Shown: piece by piece, positions 1 to 9,410 of the stretch
Position numbering within the stretch: position 1 is the stretch's first letter
Layout: each line of letters starts with the position of its first letter
Origin: Oribacterium sp. KHPX15
GTDB lineage: Bacteria; Bacillota; Clostridia; Lachnospirales; Lachnospiraceae
NCBI RefSeq assembly: GCF_900107835.1
Contig: NZ_FNRG01000005.1
Span: 102,899-166,898, forward strand
DNA: 64,000 nt
Direction: 5' to 3'
Program-made: the position numbers and the translations under genes
Notes under the pieces: model-generated
What the model was told of the DNA's origin: nothing
The model's database searches: none
What the model saw: the letters and a program-made list of their open reading frames with translations, nothing else

Positions 1-1038
1 AAAGAGGCAGTCGAGATTTGCCGGTTTTATCTCACCGTCTCTCTTGCCTATAACCATATCAACGGATTCCACAAGCTCCTTTACCGGAGCAACTCCGTCT
101 TTTATGAGATCCGCAAGGAGTCTTCCGAGATTCTTTCCTTCAAGATAGGGATAAATCTGGTAGCTTAAACGCTGGAAATCTCCCAAAGCATGACTTGTTT
201 CCTCAGCCTTAAGCACATCCAGTGTAGGATTAACCTCACGCTGCTCCTTAGCCTTGGCTGTAAGAGAATCGATGTGAGCATTAGCCTCAGGAGTGATACC
301 TGACTTTGCCACATGCTTAATGTCTCTGCTGTCTTTATATATAACTGTCTTTATGGCATACTCCGGCTTGCGGCTTGAGTTGTACTTAATATAAACGGGA
401 CGGTACTTTCTGTAGTCCTTTGCACGACTTTTGTGTGATCCCTTAGGCTGGAAAATGAAGAAGTATGACGGTGCAAACTCCTGAAATTCGTTTTCCTTTA
501 CCAGAAGGCCTATCTTCTCTGTTTCATCAGAAGGTCCCGGTAAACGTTCATCCGTATAAAAATTAAGAGGCATCTTTAATTCAGGAACAGGATAATACAT
601 CCATTCCTTTGACTCAGGCTCTTTCTCCTTAAGCTTTTCGCGAAGAGCCTTCACCTCTGACCAGCGCATATAGACGGTGTCTCCCTCTTTTTCTCCCGAA
701 GCGAGACGATCAATGTCCAGGGCATTCTCTATACCAAGCAGGATGCAGCCACCCTCTTTAAGCCAGGTGCCGGAGAGGGACTTAAACATGCCTTCGAGAT
801 CACCCTTAAATATCTTAAGCACTCTTCTTGTGAGAACCGGGATGATAATGTAATCATATGCTGTCTCATCAAGTCTTCTGGAAACATTACGGACTCTCTT
901 TTGAAGTAGTTCTATGAAGGGAGCAGTATACTCTTTGTCTCCCAGTACCAGAACTGAGGCATCTCTTTCCATGCCTGTGGTCATATCATCAAAATAGAAC
1001 CACTCTATCAAATTGGTCTTATGATGTGTGAAACTCAT
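1..1038 (-). CDS. Putative surface-glycan protein, methyltransferase-like N-terminus (partial)
   Basis: The frame is open from an ATG at 1036-1038 to the window edge (346 codons, no stop), so the C-terminus is missing. The N-terminal 100 or so residues (VLVLGDKEY, then YDYIIIPVL and GGCILLGIEN) look like the alternating beta/alpha pattern of a SAM-dependent methyltransferase or nucleotide-binding fold. After FAPSYFFIFQPKG comes a second region (YIKYNSSR, YAIKTVIYKD, then YQIYPYLEGKNL) that recalls a kinase-like fold. I do not recognise a specific family. The start overlaps the stop of the upstream ABC ATPase gene in an ATGA, so the two are translationally coupled. That neighbour is of the polysaccharide-export type, so a role in modifying an exported surface polymer is inferred. 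Confidence 0.55.
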   Translation of the reverse strand, partial: MSFTHHKTNLIEWFYFDDMTTGMERDASVLVLGDKEYTAPFIELLQKRVRNVSRRLDETAYDYIIIPVLTRRVLKIFKGDLEGMFKSLSGTWLKEGGCILLGIENALDIDRLASGEKEGDTVYMRWSEVKALREKLKEKEPESKEWMYYPVPELKMPLNFYTDERLPGPSDETEKIGLLVKENEFQEFAPSYFFIFQPKGSHKSRAKDYRKYRPVYIKYNSSRKPEYAIKTVIYKDSRDIKHVAKSGITPEANAHIDSLTAKAKEQREVNPTLDVLKAEETSHALGDFQRLSYQIYPYLEGKNLGRLLADLIKDGVAPVKELVESVDMVIGKRDGEIKPANLDCLF

Positions 1039-2498
1039 TGTCTGTTATGCCTTTCCAGAGTCACCTTCGACTCCATGTCGTAAACACCGACTGTGTTTTT
1101 GTTTGAGAGCACTGTGATAGATGCTACATCATATTTTCTGTCATAGACCACGTGCTCTCCCTGCTCAAAACCTGTGCAGGACATACTGAGAAGGTACTCT
1201 CCCCCCTGCAGCGTCATACGTTGTGTGAAGGTGCAGACATATTCATCGCCTTCCTTAACGGGTTCAATGCCGCACTCCTCGATCATTGTATTGGTGCCTG
1301 TAAGATCCGCGCCTCTTTTATCTTTTATTGTGAATGTAAAAATCGGAGCTTCCAAAGGTGCATTGAAACGTATCTTTTCCTTTATGGAGAAGGTTTCTCC
1401 CTTAACTATGACGTTTGTAACCTTTCCTCTTTGATCCAGTATACCGAGATCATAAATAGACGCCCTTCCGTCACCATAATGCTGAAGATTAGGATTCAGA
1501 TTAAGCTCGTCCTGCATCAGGTGACCACTGTCAGGATTGTCATATTCCGGCCCGTTATCATTTTCCGGTCCGGATGATCCTTCTCTATCCTTCATGGCGG
1601 CTGCGCCAATGCTGTCAACGCCGAAATCCTGCCCATCTATAAAGGAAACGGCTGCATCAGCATCCCGCTTCTTCTCGATATTCTTTTTATCCTCTTCGGT
1701 AAATCTTCCGGCAAGGATTTTTTTATAAAGATCAACCATCTCTCCCGGTTTTCCCTCAGCGATCTTTTCTCCTTTATTTATAAGGACAACTCTGTCACAG
1801 TATTTCATTACAGATCCGAGATCATGAGTAACCATCAGAATGGTGGTTCCGTTTCTGCGGAGTTCATCCATGCGGTGATAACATTTGGCCTGGAAGAAGA
1901 CATCTCCTACCGAAAGAGCCTCATCCACGATGAGTATCTCGGGATCCATGGCCACGTACATTGCGAAGGCGAGTCTTACGAACATACCGCTGGAATAGCT
2001 TTTCACAGGCTGGTTCACGAAATCTCCAATGTCTGCGAAGTCCAGGATTTCCTGAAGCTTTTCATCCATCTGCTCCTTTGTGAAACCCATCATGGTTCCG
2101 TTCATGTAGACATTCTCTATTCCGGTATAATCAGGATTGAATCCGGCGCCAAGTTCAAGAAGGGCACATATTATACCCTTTATGTTCACCTCTCCATCAG
2201 ACGGAGTAAGGACTCCGGTTATTATCTTAAGGATGGTGGATTTACCGGAACCGTTTGTTCCGATGATACCCACGGACTCACCCTTACCGACTTTGAAATT
2301 TATATGATTAAGAGCATAAAAATCACGATGATAATTCTTATGGGTCAGGCTGACTGCTTCTTTGAGTCTGTCTATGGGCTTATCGTAGAGTCTGTAGATC
2401 TTTGTCACATCTTTTACGTCTATGACGAAGCCGCTGTCCCCAGGGGTTTCATTATCACCGGCATTTTTGCTTGTATTTTTTATTTCATTATCTGCCAT
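1035..2498 (-). CDS. ABC transporter ATP-binding protein for surface polysaccharide/teichoic acid export (Wzt/TagH type)
   Basis: This is the ATPase subunit of a polysaccharide or teichoic acid exporter. After a polar N-terminus there is a standard nucleotide-binding domain: Walker A GTNGSGKST, Q-loop region, signature SYSSGMFVRLAFAM, Walker B ILIVDEALSVGD and the switch His in MVTHDLG. A linker of about 60 charged residues leads to a C-terminal beta-rich domain resembling the Wzt carbohydrate-binding domain (IFTFTIKDKRGADLTGTNT, QGGEYLLSMSC), which in that family recognises the finished polymer. The open frame extends 20 codons further to an ATG at 2558. I chose the ATG at 2498 because GGAG lies nine bases upstream of it, while the upstream ATG has no ribosome site and the extra residues are encoded by a hairpin. 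The permease partner is not in the window. Confidence 0.88.
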   Translation of the reverse strand: MADNEIKNTSKNAGDNETPGDSGFVIDVKDVTKIYRLYDKPIDRLKEAVSLTHKNYHRDFYALNHINFKVGKGESVGIIGTNGSGKSTILKIITGVLTPSDGEVNIKGIICALLELGAGFNPDYTGIENVYMNGTMMGFTKEQMDEKLQEILDFADIGDFVNQPVKSYSSGMFVRLAFAMYVAMDPEILIVDEALSVGDVFFQAKCYHRMDELRRNGTTILMVTHDLGSVMKYCDRVVLINKGEKIAEGKPGEMVDLYKKILAGRFTEEDKKNIEKKRDADAAVSFIDGQDFGVDSIGAAAMKDREGSSGPENDNGPEYDNPDSGHLMQDELNLNPNLQHYGDGRASIYDLGILDQRGKVTNVIVKGETFSIKEKIRFNAPLEAPIFTFTIKDKRGADLTGTNTMIEECGIEPVKEGDEYVCTFTQRMTLQGGEYLLSMSCTGFEQGEHVVYDRKYDVASITVLSNKNTVGVYDMESKVTLERHNRQ

Positions 2499-2540
2499 AA
2501 AAAAATTCTCCAGATGCGCTGGTGCGCATTTGGAGAATAT
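2498..2540 (-). terminator. Terminator-like hairpin overlapping the ribosome site of the ABC ATPase gene
   Basis: Arms 2505-2519 and 2524-2538 form a 15-bp stem with one mismatch and a 4-base loop. On the minus strand it is followed by seven T residues that run into the ATG at 2498. The 3' arm contains the GGAG ribosome site of the ABC gene. It can therefore end transcripts of the upstream secreted-protein gene, hide the ABC ribosome site, or both. Confidence 0.65.
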
Positions 2541-2590
2541 AATAGCATATTTCTTCATATTTTACCACACCGCTGAACTGTTACTATTAA

Positions 2591-3403
2591 TCACGCTCCG
2601 GGTGTCTGGTATGTAGCTATATTATTGCTGCCGGTGGATGGCAATGTTCCGTTGTATCCTACCGCTGAACTGTTATTGGTTACAGGTGCGGAGGAAGATG
2701 TGTTCTGGGTTGTGGCTGCAGCTGTATTTCCGGTTGTTGTGTTTGTGGTTGTTGCAGCTGCTGTGTTTCCGGTCGAAAGAGATTTTCCTACTTCGGGACT
2801 ATCTGCATTGGTTACCAGATGTCCATCACTGACTTTGTAACTGTAGGTTCCGGTCTGGATACCCTGAGTTCCGGAAATCTTTGCTGTAACACTGTTTCCG
2901 GGGCCAACATAGGTTCCGTCAGATATTCCTGAGGAGTTTGCTGCGGTCTGATCCGAAGTCTGTATCATAGGGAGCTCACTGTTTGTCTGACTGCTTGCAT
3001 TACCCTTAGTATAGGTACGGTCTATTACAGCTACCATATTGGTGTTCATGTTGGCATTGGCTGCTGCGCTTTCAGCTGCACGGTCCGCATCTGTAGTCAC
3101 ATTTGTAACATTGCCGCCTCTTGCTGCCTTTGCTGCATCTGCAGCTGCGTTGGCTGCCGCTATGGCTGAAGCAGTATCTGTTTTTGTTACTACCGGAGCT
3201 GTCAGTGTAAGTTCCGGGGCAGGTGTTCCGTCAGGAGCAGGCTGTCCGGCATAAACTGTAGTCTGTTCTCCGCTTGTTGTATTGGTCCAGACTGCAATCG
3301 GTCCATACAAGGTATATTGCCAGTCGGAAAGACCTGTCATACTCATTGAAAGTGAAAGGGCCACAACCGCCAGGCAGGTGTTTCTTATTATATTAAGCTT
3401 CAT
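2591..3403 (-). CDS. Secreted Ala/Thr/Asn-rich protein of unknown function
   Basis: I do not recognise a family. A start at 3403 is chosen because AGGAG precedes it by a good distance and it places a signal peptide at the N-terminus (basic MKLNIIRN followed by a hydrophobic stretch to about residue 25). An ATG 57 bases further upstream would overlap the STAS gene and has no ribosome site. The mature part (270 residues in all) is low complexity: an Ala-rich helix-prone stretch around residues 90-120, then Asn/Thr/Ser-rich repeats (NTAAATT and NTTTGNTAAATT units) near residues 210-245. LPSTG occurs near the C-terminus but without the membrane segment and basic tail of a sortase substrate. It is followed by a terminator-like hairpin and the surface-glycan ABC gene, so a cell-surface role is possible but not shown. 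Confidence 0.6.
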   Translation of the reverse strand: MKLNIIRNTCLAVVALSLSMSMTGLSDWQYTLYGPIAVWTNTTSGEQTTVYAGQPAPDGTPAPELTLTAPVVTKTDTASAIAAANAAADAAKAARGGNVTNVTTDADRAAESAAANANMNTNMVAVIDRTYTKGNASSQTNSELPMIQTSDQTAANSSGISDGTYVGPGNSVTAKISGTQGIQTGTYSYKVSDGHLVTNADSPEVGKSLSTGNTAAATTTNTTTGNTAAATTQNTSSSAPVTNNSSAVGYNGTLPSTGSNNIATYQTPGA

Positions 3404-3452
3404 TTTTATCTCCTGAAATACTCTGTATTGTTTGCTGAGTATATCACCGGAT

Positions 3453-3752
3453 TTATTCAATAGTGAGGATATCTGAAAAACCTGTTACATTGAATATCTC
3501 ATCGATTTCTTCAGATACGTTTCTTATAACCATCTTTCCCTGCTTGTTCATCTTCTTCTGAGCGGAAAGAAGTACACGGAGTCCCGCACTGGAGATATAC
3601 TCAAGAGCTGCAAAGTCAAATGTAAGCTCTGTTACGCCATCGATCTCTGCATTGATCTCCTGCTCAAGCTGAGGTGCTGTTGTTGTATCAAGACGTCCCT
3701 CAAGTACAAGATCTAATTTGTTATCTTCTTTTTTCTTTGTGATATTAAACAT
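3453..3752 (-). CDS. STAS-domain anti-sigma factor antagonist-like protein
   Basis: The 99 residues form one STAS domain of the SpoIIAA/RsbV type: GRLDTTTAPQLEQEI, then LTFDFAALEYISSAGLRVLL, where the SSAG motif holds the serine normally phosphorylated by a partner anti-sigma kinase. The ribosome site AAGGAAG precedes the ATG. The gene directly upstream on the same strand (30 bases away) encodes a protein with an ATPase-like N-box, which makes a two-protein partner-switching module likely. No sigma factor or PP2C phosphatase gene lies in the window, so what the module controls is unknown. Confidence 0.85.
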   Translation of the reverse strand: MFNITKKKEDNKLDLVLEGRLDTTTAPQLEQEINAEIDGVTELTFDFAALEYISSAGLRVLLSAQKKMNKQGKMVIRNVSEEIDEIFNVTGFSDILTIE

Positions 3753-3782
3753 AGTTTTTCTTCCTTTTCTATTTATTATTTT

Positions 3783-4400
3783 TTATTTACATACGATAGT
3801 CAGATCTACATGATCATTCTTTACACCGACTATAACATCTTTTGCGAGACTTGCAACTATAGACTTTTCCAGTTCGTCTACTTCTTCGTCTTTTTCTTCA
3901 CTTTCTGAATCCTGAAGTGTTCCACGATAGTTCTCAAGTGACCACATCATGGGAACTCCTGCTGCAGGATATTCTCCCATAAGTCCCATGGTCATAAAAT
4001 CATATCCTACGCCGTACTCCTGCTGAAGCTTTGCGCTTTCATCAAAACTCAGAAGGCCATTCTGGATTATATCACTGATTTTTCCCATGAAGCCTTTGGC
4101 TGATGCATTTTCATGTTTTGTAGAAACTGAAAGCAATGCTTCCTTTTTTTCTTTGTCCATGATGGTATCGGCCTGTAGCCTTACCTTGAATTCTCCATTT
4201 TCTTCTTCTATCCAGAACAGGGCTTCAAAGTCTCCGGTCATGGCACGCACCATTCCCAAGGTCTCTTCACATATAAGTCGTAAGTGGAGGGCTTTCTTGT
4301 TTTCCAGTGCACTGCTTCTGATGTATTTATCAACTGCGTCCAATGCTTCTTCGGTGCCTTCATCTCCGCCGCTGATTCTGATTTGACTCATTTTCTTCAT
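3783..4400 (-). CDS. Probable anti-sigma-type ATP-binding (HATPase-like) regulatory protein
   Basis: The N-terminal half (EALDAVDKYIRSSALENKKALHLRLICEETLGMVRAM) matches the helix and N-box (EE) layout of RsbW/SpoIIAB-type ATPases, and FEALFWIEEENGEFKVRLQAD fits the first beta strands. The glycine-rich ATP lid is not obvious, so kinase activity is uncertain. Acidic residues (EEKDEEVDELEK) lead into a C-terminal beta strand. I start at the ATG at 4400, eight bases after AGGAG; the upstream in-frame ATG at 4418 overlaps that ribosome site. It lies 30 bases before the STAS gene, the expected partner. Assignment is from motif pattern and gene pairing. Confidence 0.55.
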   Translation of the reverse strand: MKKMSQIRISGGDEGTEEALDAVDKYIRSSALENKKALHLRLICEETLGMVRAMTGDFEALFWIEEENGEFKVRLQADTIMDKEKKEALLSVSTKHENASAKGFMGKISDIIQNGLLSFDESAKLQQEYGVGYDFMTMGLMGEYPAAGVPMMWSLENYRGTLQDSESEEKDEEVDELEKSIVASLAKDVIVGVKNDHVDLTIVCK

Positions 4401-4523
4401 GCCACGATCTCCTTTCATTCATACTTCCTCTATTTTACACCCTAAGAGGCGGGATGTCTCAAAAATTTTTTAACTTTATCATACAATTCGGTAGGAGGAC
4501 GGGCAGAGCTACCGTATAGATTT

Positions 4524-4562
4524 AAAAAAAGGCTATCGGATTTCCATAGGAAATCCGATAGC
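4524..4562 (-). terminator. Intrinsic terminator of clpB
   Basis: Arms 4532-4545 and 4549-4562 are complementary over 14 bp with a 3-base loop. On the minus strand a run of seven T residues follows (A-run at 4524-4530). It lies 24 bases past the clpB stop. Confidence 0.9.
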
Positions 4563-4585
4563 TTTTGGGGGTAGAAGTGTTTTAT

Positions 4586-7180
4586 TTAAGAGTGCTTTAT
4601 TTCTGTAGAAAGTTTGCCGAGGTGCTGGTCAATTACAATGGTATCGCCTTCACGGACTTGGTCTTCGAGGATGGCGCGGGCTACAAGGGTTTCGACGTTT
4701 TTCTGGATGAAACGGCGGAGAGGACGGGCACCGAACTGGGGTTCGTAGCCGTAGTCTGCGACGTATTCCTTGGCTGCGTCGGTAAGCTCGATGGAGATCT
4801 GTCTGTCTTCGAGTCTCTTGTTGATGGACTTTATCATGAGGTCTGTGATGAGGCCGATGTTGTCCTTGCTGAGAGGTTTAAACATTATGATCTCGTCGAG
4901 ACGGTTCAGGAATTCGGGGCGGAAGGCTCTACGGAGTTCGTCGTTTACGTTCTTTCTGGCAGCTTCTGTGATGTTTCCGTTACTGTCTATGCCATCGAGA
5001 AGGTACTGGGCACCGAGGTTGCTTGTAAGTATGATTATGGTGTTTTTGAAGTCAACGGTCTTGCCCTGGCTGTCTGTGATACGTCCGTCATCCAGAACCT
5101 GGAGAAGGATGTTGAAGACATCGGGGTGTGCCTTTTCTATCTCGTCGAAGAGCACTACAGAGTAGGGCTTACGGCGTACGGCTTCCGTGAGCTGGCCGCC
5201 TTCTTCATAGCCTATATAGCCGGGGGCTGCGCCGATAAGTCGTGAAACGGAATATTTCTCCATGTATTCGGACATATCGATTCGAACCATGGCATTTTCG
5301 TCGTCAAAGAGGTTCTGGGCCAATGCTTTCGCAAGCTCTGTCTTACCTACGCCTGTAGGTCCCATAAATAGGAAGGAGCCTATGGGTCTTCCCGGATCCT
5401 TTATTCCGGCCTTTGAACGCTGGATGGCTTCTACTACTTTTTCAACGGCTTCATCCTGACCGACAAGTCTCTTATGGATCTCATCATCAAGGTGAAGCAC
5501 TTTGCTTCTTTCGGATTCATTAAGCTTTGATACAGGGATTCCTGTCCAGCGGCTTACGATCTTTCCGATTTCTTCTTCAGTTACTGTTTCCTGAAGGAGA
5601 GCCTTGTCCTCATTGTGAACGCTGTTCTCTGCATCTGAAAGCTGTTTTTCAACCTGTGCCAGATCCTGATACTTAAGCATTGAGGCTTTTTCATAATTGC
5701 CTGCCTGCATAAGCTTTTCGATTTCTTTACGTATCTGATCTCTCTTTTCACGGAGCTGCTGGAGGTTTCCGACGGAGTTTTTCTCATTTTCCCACTGGGC
5801 AGATTTTGCATCAAATTCTTCCTGGAGTTCGGCAAGTTCTTTTTCTATCTCCTGAACTCTTTCCTTTGAAAGCTTGTCATCTTCCTTTTTAAGTGAGCTT
5901 TGTTCCATCTTAAGCTGGGTGATATGGCTCTTCATGGCAGCCATTTCTTCAGGCATTGACTCCATCTGGGTCTTTACCATGGAGCAGGCTTCATCCACAA
6001 GGTCGATGGCTTTATCCGGAAGGAATCTGTCGGAGATATATCTGTCGGAAAGCATTGCTGCCGCCACCAGGGCATTGTCCGTAATTGATACTCCATGATA
6101 TCTTTCATAGCTGTCCTGGATACCTCTTAAAATATAGATAGTATCCTCTACAGTCGGCTCGTCTATCATTACAGGCTGGAAACGTCTCTCGAGGGCTGCA
6201 TCCTTTTCAATATATTTATGATACTCATTAAGGGTTGTGGCACCGATACAGTGGAGCTCACCTCTTGCAAGCATAGGCTTCAGGAGGTTTCCGGCGTCCA
6301 TGGCACCATCGGTCTTTCCGGCTCCTACTATGGTGTGAAGCTCATCGATGAACATGAGTATCTGTCCGTCGGATTTCTTAACCTCATCCAGAACAGCCTT
6401 CAATCTCTCCTCAAACTCGCCTCTGTACTTTGCACCTGCCACAAGGGATCCCATGTTAAGGGCAAATATCTTCTTATCCTTAAGACTTTCAGGTACTTCT
6501 CCGGCAGCTATCCTCTGGGCGAGACCTTCAACAACGGCAGTTTTACCTACACCGGGCTCACCGATGAGAACCGGATTGTTCTTGGTCTTTCTGCTGAGGA
6601 TACGGATAATGTTTCTGATCTCTTCATCTCGTCCGATTATGGGGTCAAGCTTCTGATCCTTTGCACTCTGGACCATTTCATAACCGTATTTATTTAAGGT
6701 ATCATAGGTGCTCTCCGGATTGTCTGTGGTCACTCTCTGATTTCCTCTTACTTCCGAAAGGGCCTTTAAGAACTTATCCTTTGTGATGCCATATTCCTTA
6801 AGGAGCTTCTTAACCGTAGGATCCGCTTCCTTCATTATGGATAAGAAAATGTGCTCTACCGAAACATAATCGTCTCCCATGGACTTCATATGGTCTTCAG
6901 CTCTTGTAAGGGCGAGATTGGCAGCCTGTGACATATACATCTGACCGCTTCCTCCCGATACCTTTGGAAGCTTTGATATCTCGGTTTCAAGAGATGCTTT
7001 GAAACTATCGATGGAAACTCCCATCTTTTTCAGAAGCTGGGCGATGAGGCTCTCATCAATAGTTATGAGGCTGTACAGAAGATGTATCTGCTCCACATAC
7101 TGGTTTCCGTATTCGGTAATGATATCCTGACACTTATTTATTACTTCAACTGATTTCTGGGTAAACTTGTTAATATTCAT
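4586..7180 (-). CDS. clpB: ATP-dependent protein disaggregase ClpB
   Basis: ClpB is a hexameric cytoplasmic AAA+ machine that pulls polypeptides out of aggregates, working with DnaK. The 864 residues have the full family layout: N-terminal Clp-N repeats (about 1-150), first AAA+ module with Walker [11 protein letters not shown] and Walker [10 protein letters not shown], the long coiled-coil middle domain (about 400-520) that separates ClpB from ClpA/ClpC, and a second AAA+ module with [14 protein letters not shown] and [15 protein letters not shown], ending in the small C-terminal domain ([11 protein letters not shown]). No ClpP-binding loop is evident. It is a single-gene unit with a vegetative promoter overlapped by a CIRCE operator and its own terminator, so HrcA-controlled heat induction is expected. 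Confidence 0.98.
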   Translation of the reverse strand: MNINKFTQKSVEVINKCQDIITEYGNQYVEQIHLLYSLITIDESLIAQLLKKMGVSIDSFKASLETEISKLPKVSGGSGQMYMSQAANLALTRAEDHMKSMGDDYVSVEHIFLSIMKEADPTVKKLLKEYGITKDKFLKALSEVRGNQRVTTDNPESTYDTLNKYGYEMVQSAKDQKLDPIIGRDEEIRNIIRILSRKTKNNPVLIGEPGVGKTAVVEGLAQRIAAGEVPESLKDKKIFALNMGSLVAGAKYRGEFEERLKAVLDEVKKSDGQILMFIDELHTIVGAGKTDGAMDAGNLLKPMLARGELHCIGATTLNEYHKYIEKDAALERRFQPVMIDEPTVEDTIYILRGIQDSYERYHGVSITDNALVAAAMLSDRYISDRFLPDKAIDLVDEACSMVKTQMESMPEEMAAMKSHITQLKMEQSSLKKEDDKLSKERVQEIEKELAELQEEFDAKSAQWENEKNSVGNLQQLREKRDQIRKEIEKLMQAGNYEKASMLKYQDLAQVEKQLSDAENSVHNEDKALLQETVTEEEIGKIVSRWTGIPVSKLNESERSKVLHLDDEIHKRLVGQDEAVEKVVEAIQRSKAGIKDPGRPIGSFLFMGPTGVGKTELAKALAQNLFDDENAMVRIDMSEYMEKYSVSRLIGAAPGYIGYEEGGQLTEAVRRKPYSVVLFDEIEKAHPDVFNILLQVLDDGRITDSQGKTVDFKNTIIILTSNLGAQYLLDGIDSNGNITEAARKNVNDELRRAFRPEFLNRLDEIIMFKPLSKDNIGLITDLMIKSINKRLEDRQISIELTDAAKEYVADYGYEPQFGARPLRRFIQKNVETLVARAILEDQVREGDTIVIDQHLGKLSTEIKHS

Positions 7181-7303
7181 AATCTCCTCCTCTATATAAA
7201 CCTTTCGGTTTGCTATTACTTTTTAAATTCATGAGAAACGTTCCGGCCTGCCCCGGATACCCACAATACAGTATTTCCGTTGCGTTTCTCTTTTATAGTA
7301 ATG

Positions 7304-7345
7304 ATTATATCTCGATTGTTAGCACTTTCAAGTGGTGAGTGCTAA
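7304..7345 (-). promoter_or_regulatory. clpB promoter with CIRCE (HrcA) operator
   Basis: CIRCE occupies 7319-7345: TTAGCACTT, nine bases, GAGTGCTAA, one mismatch from the consensus 9-9-9 inverted repeat. On the minus strand a -35 TTGAAA (7326-7331) and a -10 TATAAT (7304-7309) are 16 bases apart, so the -35 sits inside the operator. The transcript start would be about 120 bases before the clpB ATG. The rest of the 400-base gap 7181-7581 is AT-rich; I see nothing else definite except the ribosome site GGAGG in front of the next gene. Confidence 0.92.
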
Positions 7346-7581
7346 TTTTAGACTTTTTTTAGGAAGTTTATAAACTGTTTGTTTTGTGCATTTTCACCAT
7401 AGATTTTACTTTTTATACATTTGCCTGCTTTTTTCAGGAATTTATGAGGCTTTCTTTTTTCACTATTTTGCTCCGTTTTTCAAGAACACGTAGTCTCTTT
7501 TCAGACCTTGTCATAATTTAGACTATAGGAATATCTGAAGATCGGTCATATACTGAGCACACAAATTCATACGGAGGCAAC

Positions 7582-8217
7582 ATGACAGTATCTCATCTGG
7601 TCCTTTCGCTGTTCCTTTATGGTTCAGCTCTCACCGATCTATATGACCGGCGCATACCAAACGCTTTTACAGGTATGCATCTTTTACTCGGATTGTTTCT
7701 TAATTTCCGATGTATCACTTTTCCGGATATGACAGGTTCCCTAAACCTCTTATACTCCCTTTCATTTCTTCTGACCTTTCTCATCTCAACTCTGATCCTG
7801 TCCGTTCTCACCGCTATGACCAATGCAGGCGCAGGAGACGCCAAACTTATCGCTCTTATCATCTCATGGACCGGTTTTTACAAAGGTCTTCATTTATTAC
7901 TACCGGGTCTCATCCTAGCTCTTGCATTTATTCTGATCAGCAAAGCTGAAACAGTCTTCGCATCTTCAAGAAGTAAAAAAGTAAACATTACCCCTAAATG
8001 CTTTTTTATCCCCACAAAGATCTCTAAAGCTTTACATCACCCCTACAAACAAAAGCTAAAGTTTCTCTTTCCGGAGCTTAAGTGCCTTCTTATAGATTTC
8101 AGAATTTTTGAAATCTGCCTGAGACTCCCGGAAAGAGGTACTCTTCCCCTCGCGATCCCTGTTTTTCTCGGTGCAATTCCGGGACTGATCACTACTTCAC
8201 TCCGGAGTCCTTTGTGA
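7582..8217 (+). CDS. Type IV prepilin peptidase, A24 family (CpaA/TadV type), first copy
   Basis: This membrane aspartyl protease removes the leader of Flp-type prepilins. The two catalytic aspartates are in TDLYDRRIPN (D19) and GAGDAKL (D86), the signature pair of the A24 family. The membrane-spanning segments are clear through about residue 115, and a basic region follows. At 211 residues it is longer than the usual 150-170 of the TadV type. GGAGG lies six bases before the ATG. It is the first gene of the pilus locus, and a second peptidase of the same family lies 8.6 kb downstream in the same run of genes. Confidence 0.85.
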   Translation: MTVSHLVLSLFLYGSALTDLYDRRIPNAFTGMHLLLGLFLNFRCITFPDMTGSLNLLYSLSFLLTFLISTLILSVLTAMTNAGAGDAKLIALIISWTGFYKGLHLLLPGLILALAFILISKAETVFASSRSKKVNITPKCFFIPTKISKALHHPYKQKLKFLFPELKCLLIDFRIFEICLRLPERGTLPLAIPVFLGAIPGLITTSLRSPL

Positions 8218-8253
8218 GCTTAGGAGGGAACATTCTAAAGATAAGGAGTTTTT

Positions 8254-9408
8254 ATGCATCATATTCTTGCTTTCTTTGATGAAGATAAAACCTACTGTGA
8301 CAGGTTCAGAAAATTTGCTTCCAACCATCAGAACTGTCCGTTTACGGTTTACTCTTTCGATAATTACCATGATCTCGTGAATTTTTCCCAGGATCACCCC
8401 ATAGAATTGCTTGTTGGAAGCGAAGCCAAAAGATACAATTCCGGAATTTCCGGGGCTAATGCTTATGCCGGATCTTCTTTTTCCTCCGGTTCTGATGGTC
8501 CGGGAGATTCTTATGACAGGAAGTATTCCTTTGAAACGGGAAGATCCATGGTTTCGGAACCTGACCTTTTATATCAGATACCTGCAAAATCCATCATTAA
8601 GCTTTCTGAGACACCGGTTGAAGCCGGGGATGCTGATGGACAGCGTAATGACCCTGCCGAAAAGTACCGTATATATAAGTATCAGTCCGGCGAAAACATT
8701 CTTCGTGAGATCATGACCGTCTACGGGCAGAAAAAATCAGATTCCAAAAGGGAGTACTCAGGCCGCCGATCAAAACTATACCTTATATACAGTCCTGTAG
8801 GACGTTCCGGGAAAACCCGTTTTGCCCTTGCCCTTACAAAGGTCTTACAGAAGGATATGAAACCACTGTATGTGACTCTTGAAGAAGTTTCTTCTCAAAA
8901 GATGCCGGATGAAGACATTATGTGCCGGGGTACATTGTCAGAAGCCATGTACTTTTATAAAGAGGGAAAACTTACGGGCAACCGTCTTCAGGAGCTCATC
9001 GTTCATGATAAACAGATGGACTCCATCCTTCCTGTTAGGACTCCGGAGGATATAACTACTCTTAGTCCCCAGGAAATAGCCGGTTTCATCGAACACTTAA
9101 GAACTGTCTCCGGAAGGGATGCCATCATCCTGGATACCGACAGCATTTTAAGCCGCGTTGAGGGGATGCTGCCCCTTTGCGACTGGACCTTTATGCCGGT
9201 AACAGACGACATTAAAGCTAACAGCAAGATAACTCAGCTGGAAAACTATCTCTCAAAAAACCTGGCTCCGGAAGCATTAAGCCACATATCAAAAATTGTG
9301 GTTCCGGAAACGGATCAGTACGTATCTTATGTCGATGCCATGGAGAATCCCTCAGACCCCCTCCTTAATTTCGCAAAAGCTGTAGTACAGAATTATATAT
9401 ATGAATAA
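8254..9408 (+). CDS. TadZ/CpaE-like P-loop protein of the Tad pilus locus
   Basis: TadZ/CpaE proteins are MinD-like ATPases that place the Tad apparatus at its site in the cell. The first 60 residues (MHHILAFFDEDKTYCDRF, then IELLVGSEA) look like a degenerate receiver domain, followed by a poorly conserved linker. The P-loop is SPVGRSGKTR (residues 180-189), a deviant Walker A with an arginine where the MinD family often has a lysine. RDAIILDTDS is the likely Walker B region. AAGGAG precedes the ATG at 8254. Position between the prepilin peptidase and cpaF supports the call. Confidence 0.72.
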   Translation: MHHILAFFDEDKTYCDRFRKFASNHQNCPFTVYSFDNYHDLVNFSQDHPIELLVGSEAKRYNSGISGANAYAGSSFSSGSDGPGDSYDRKYSFETGRSMVSEPDLLYQIPAKSIIKLSETPVEAGDADGQRNDPAEKYRIYKYQSGENILREIMTVYGQKKSDSKREYSGRRSKLYLIYSPVGRSGKTRFALALTKVLQKDMKPLYVTLEEVSSQKMPDEDIMCRGTLSEAMYFYKEGKLTGNRLQELIVHDKQMDSILPVRTPEDITTLSPQEIAGFIEHLRTVSGRDAIILDTDSILSRVEGMLPLCDWTFMPVTDDIKANSKITQLENYLSKNLAPEALSHISKIVVPETDQYVSYVDAMENPSDPLLNFAKAVVQNYIYE

Positions 9409-9410
9409 AT

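Noticed and set aside
2591..2660. LPSTG near the C-terminus of the secreted protein as a sortase signal
   Set aside because: It is followed by only about 12 polar residues, with no hydrophobic segment or basic tail, so it is not a working sortase motif.
4565..5245. A long open frame opposite the clpB 3' end
   Set aside because: It lies wholly antisense to a clear ClpB coding region and encodes nothing recognisable; it follows from codon bias on the other strand.
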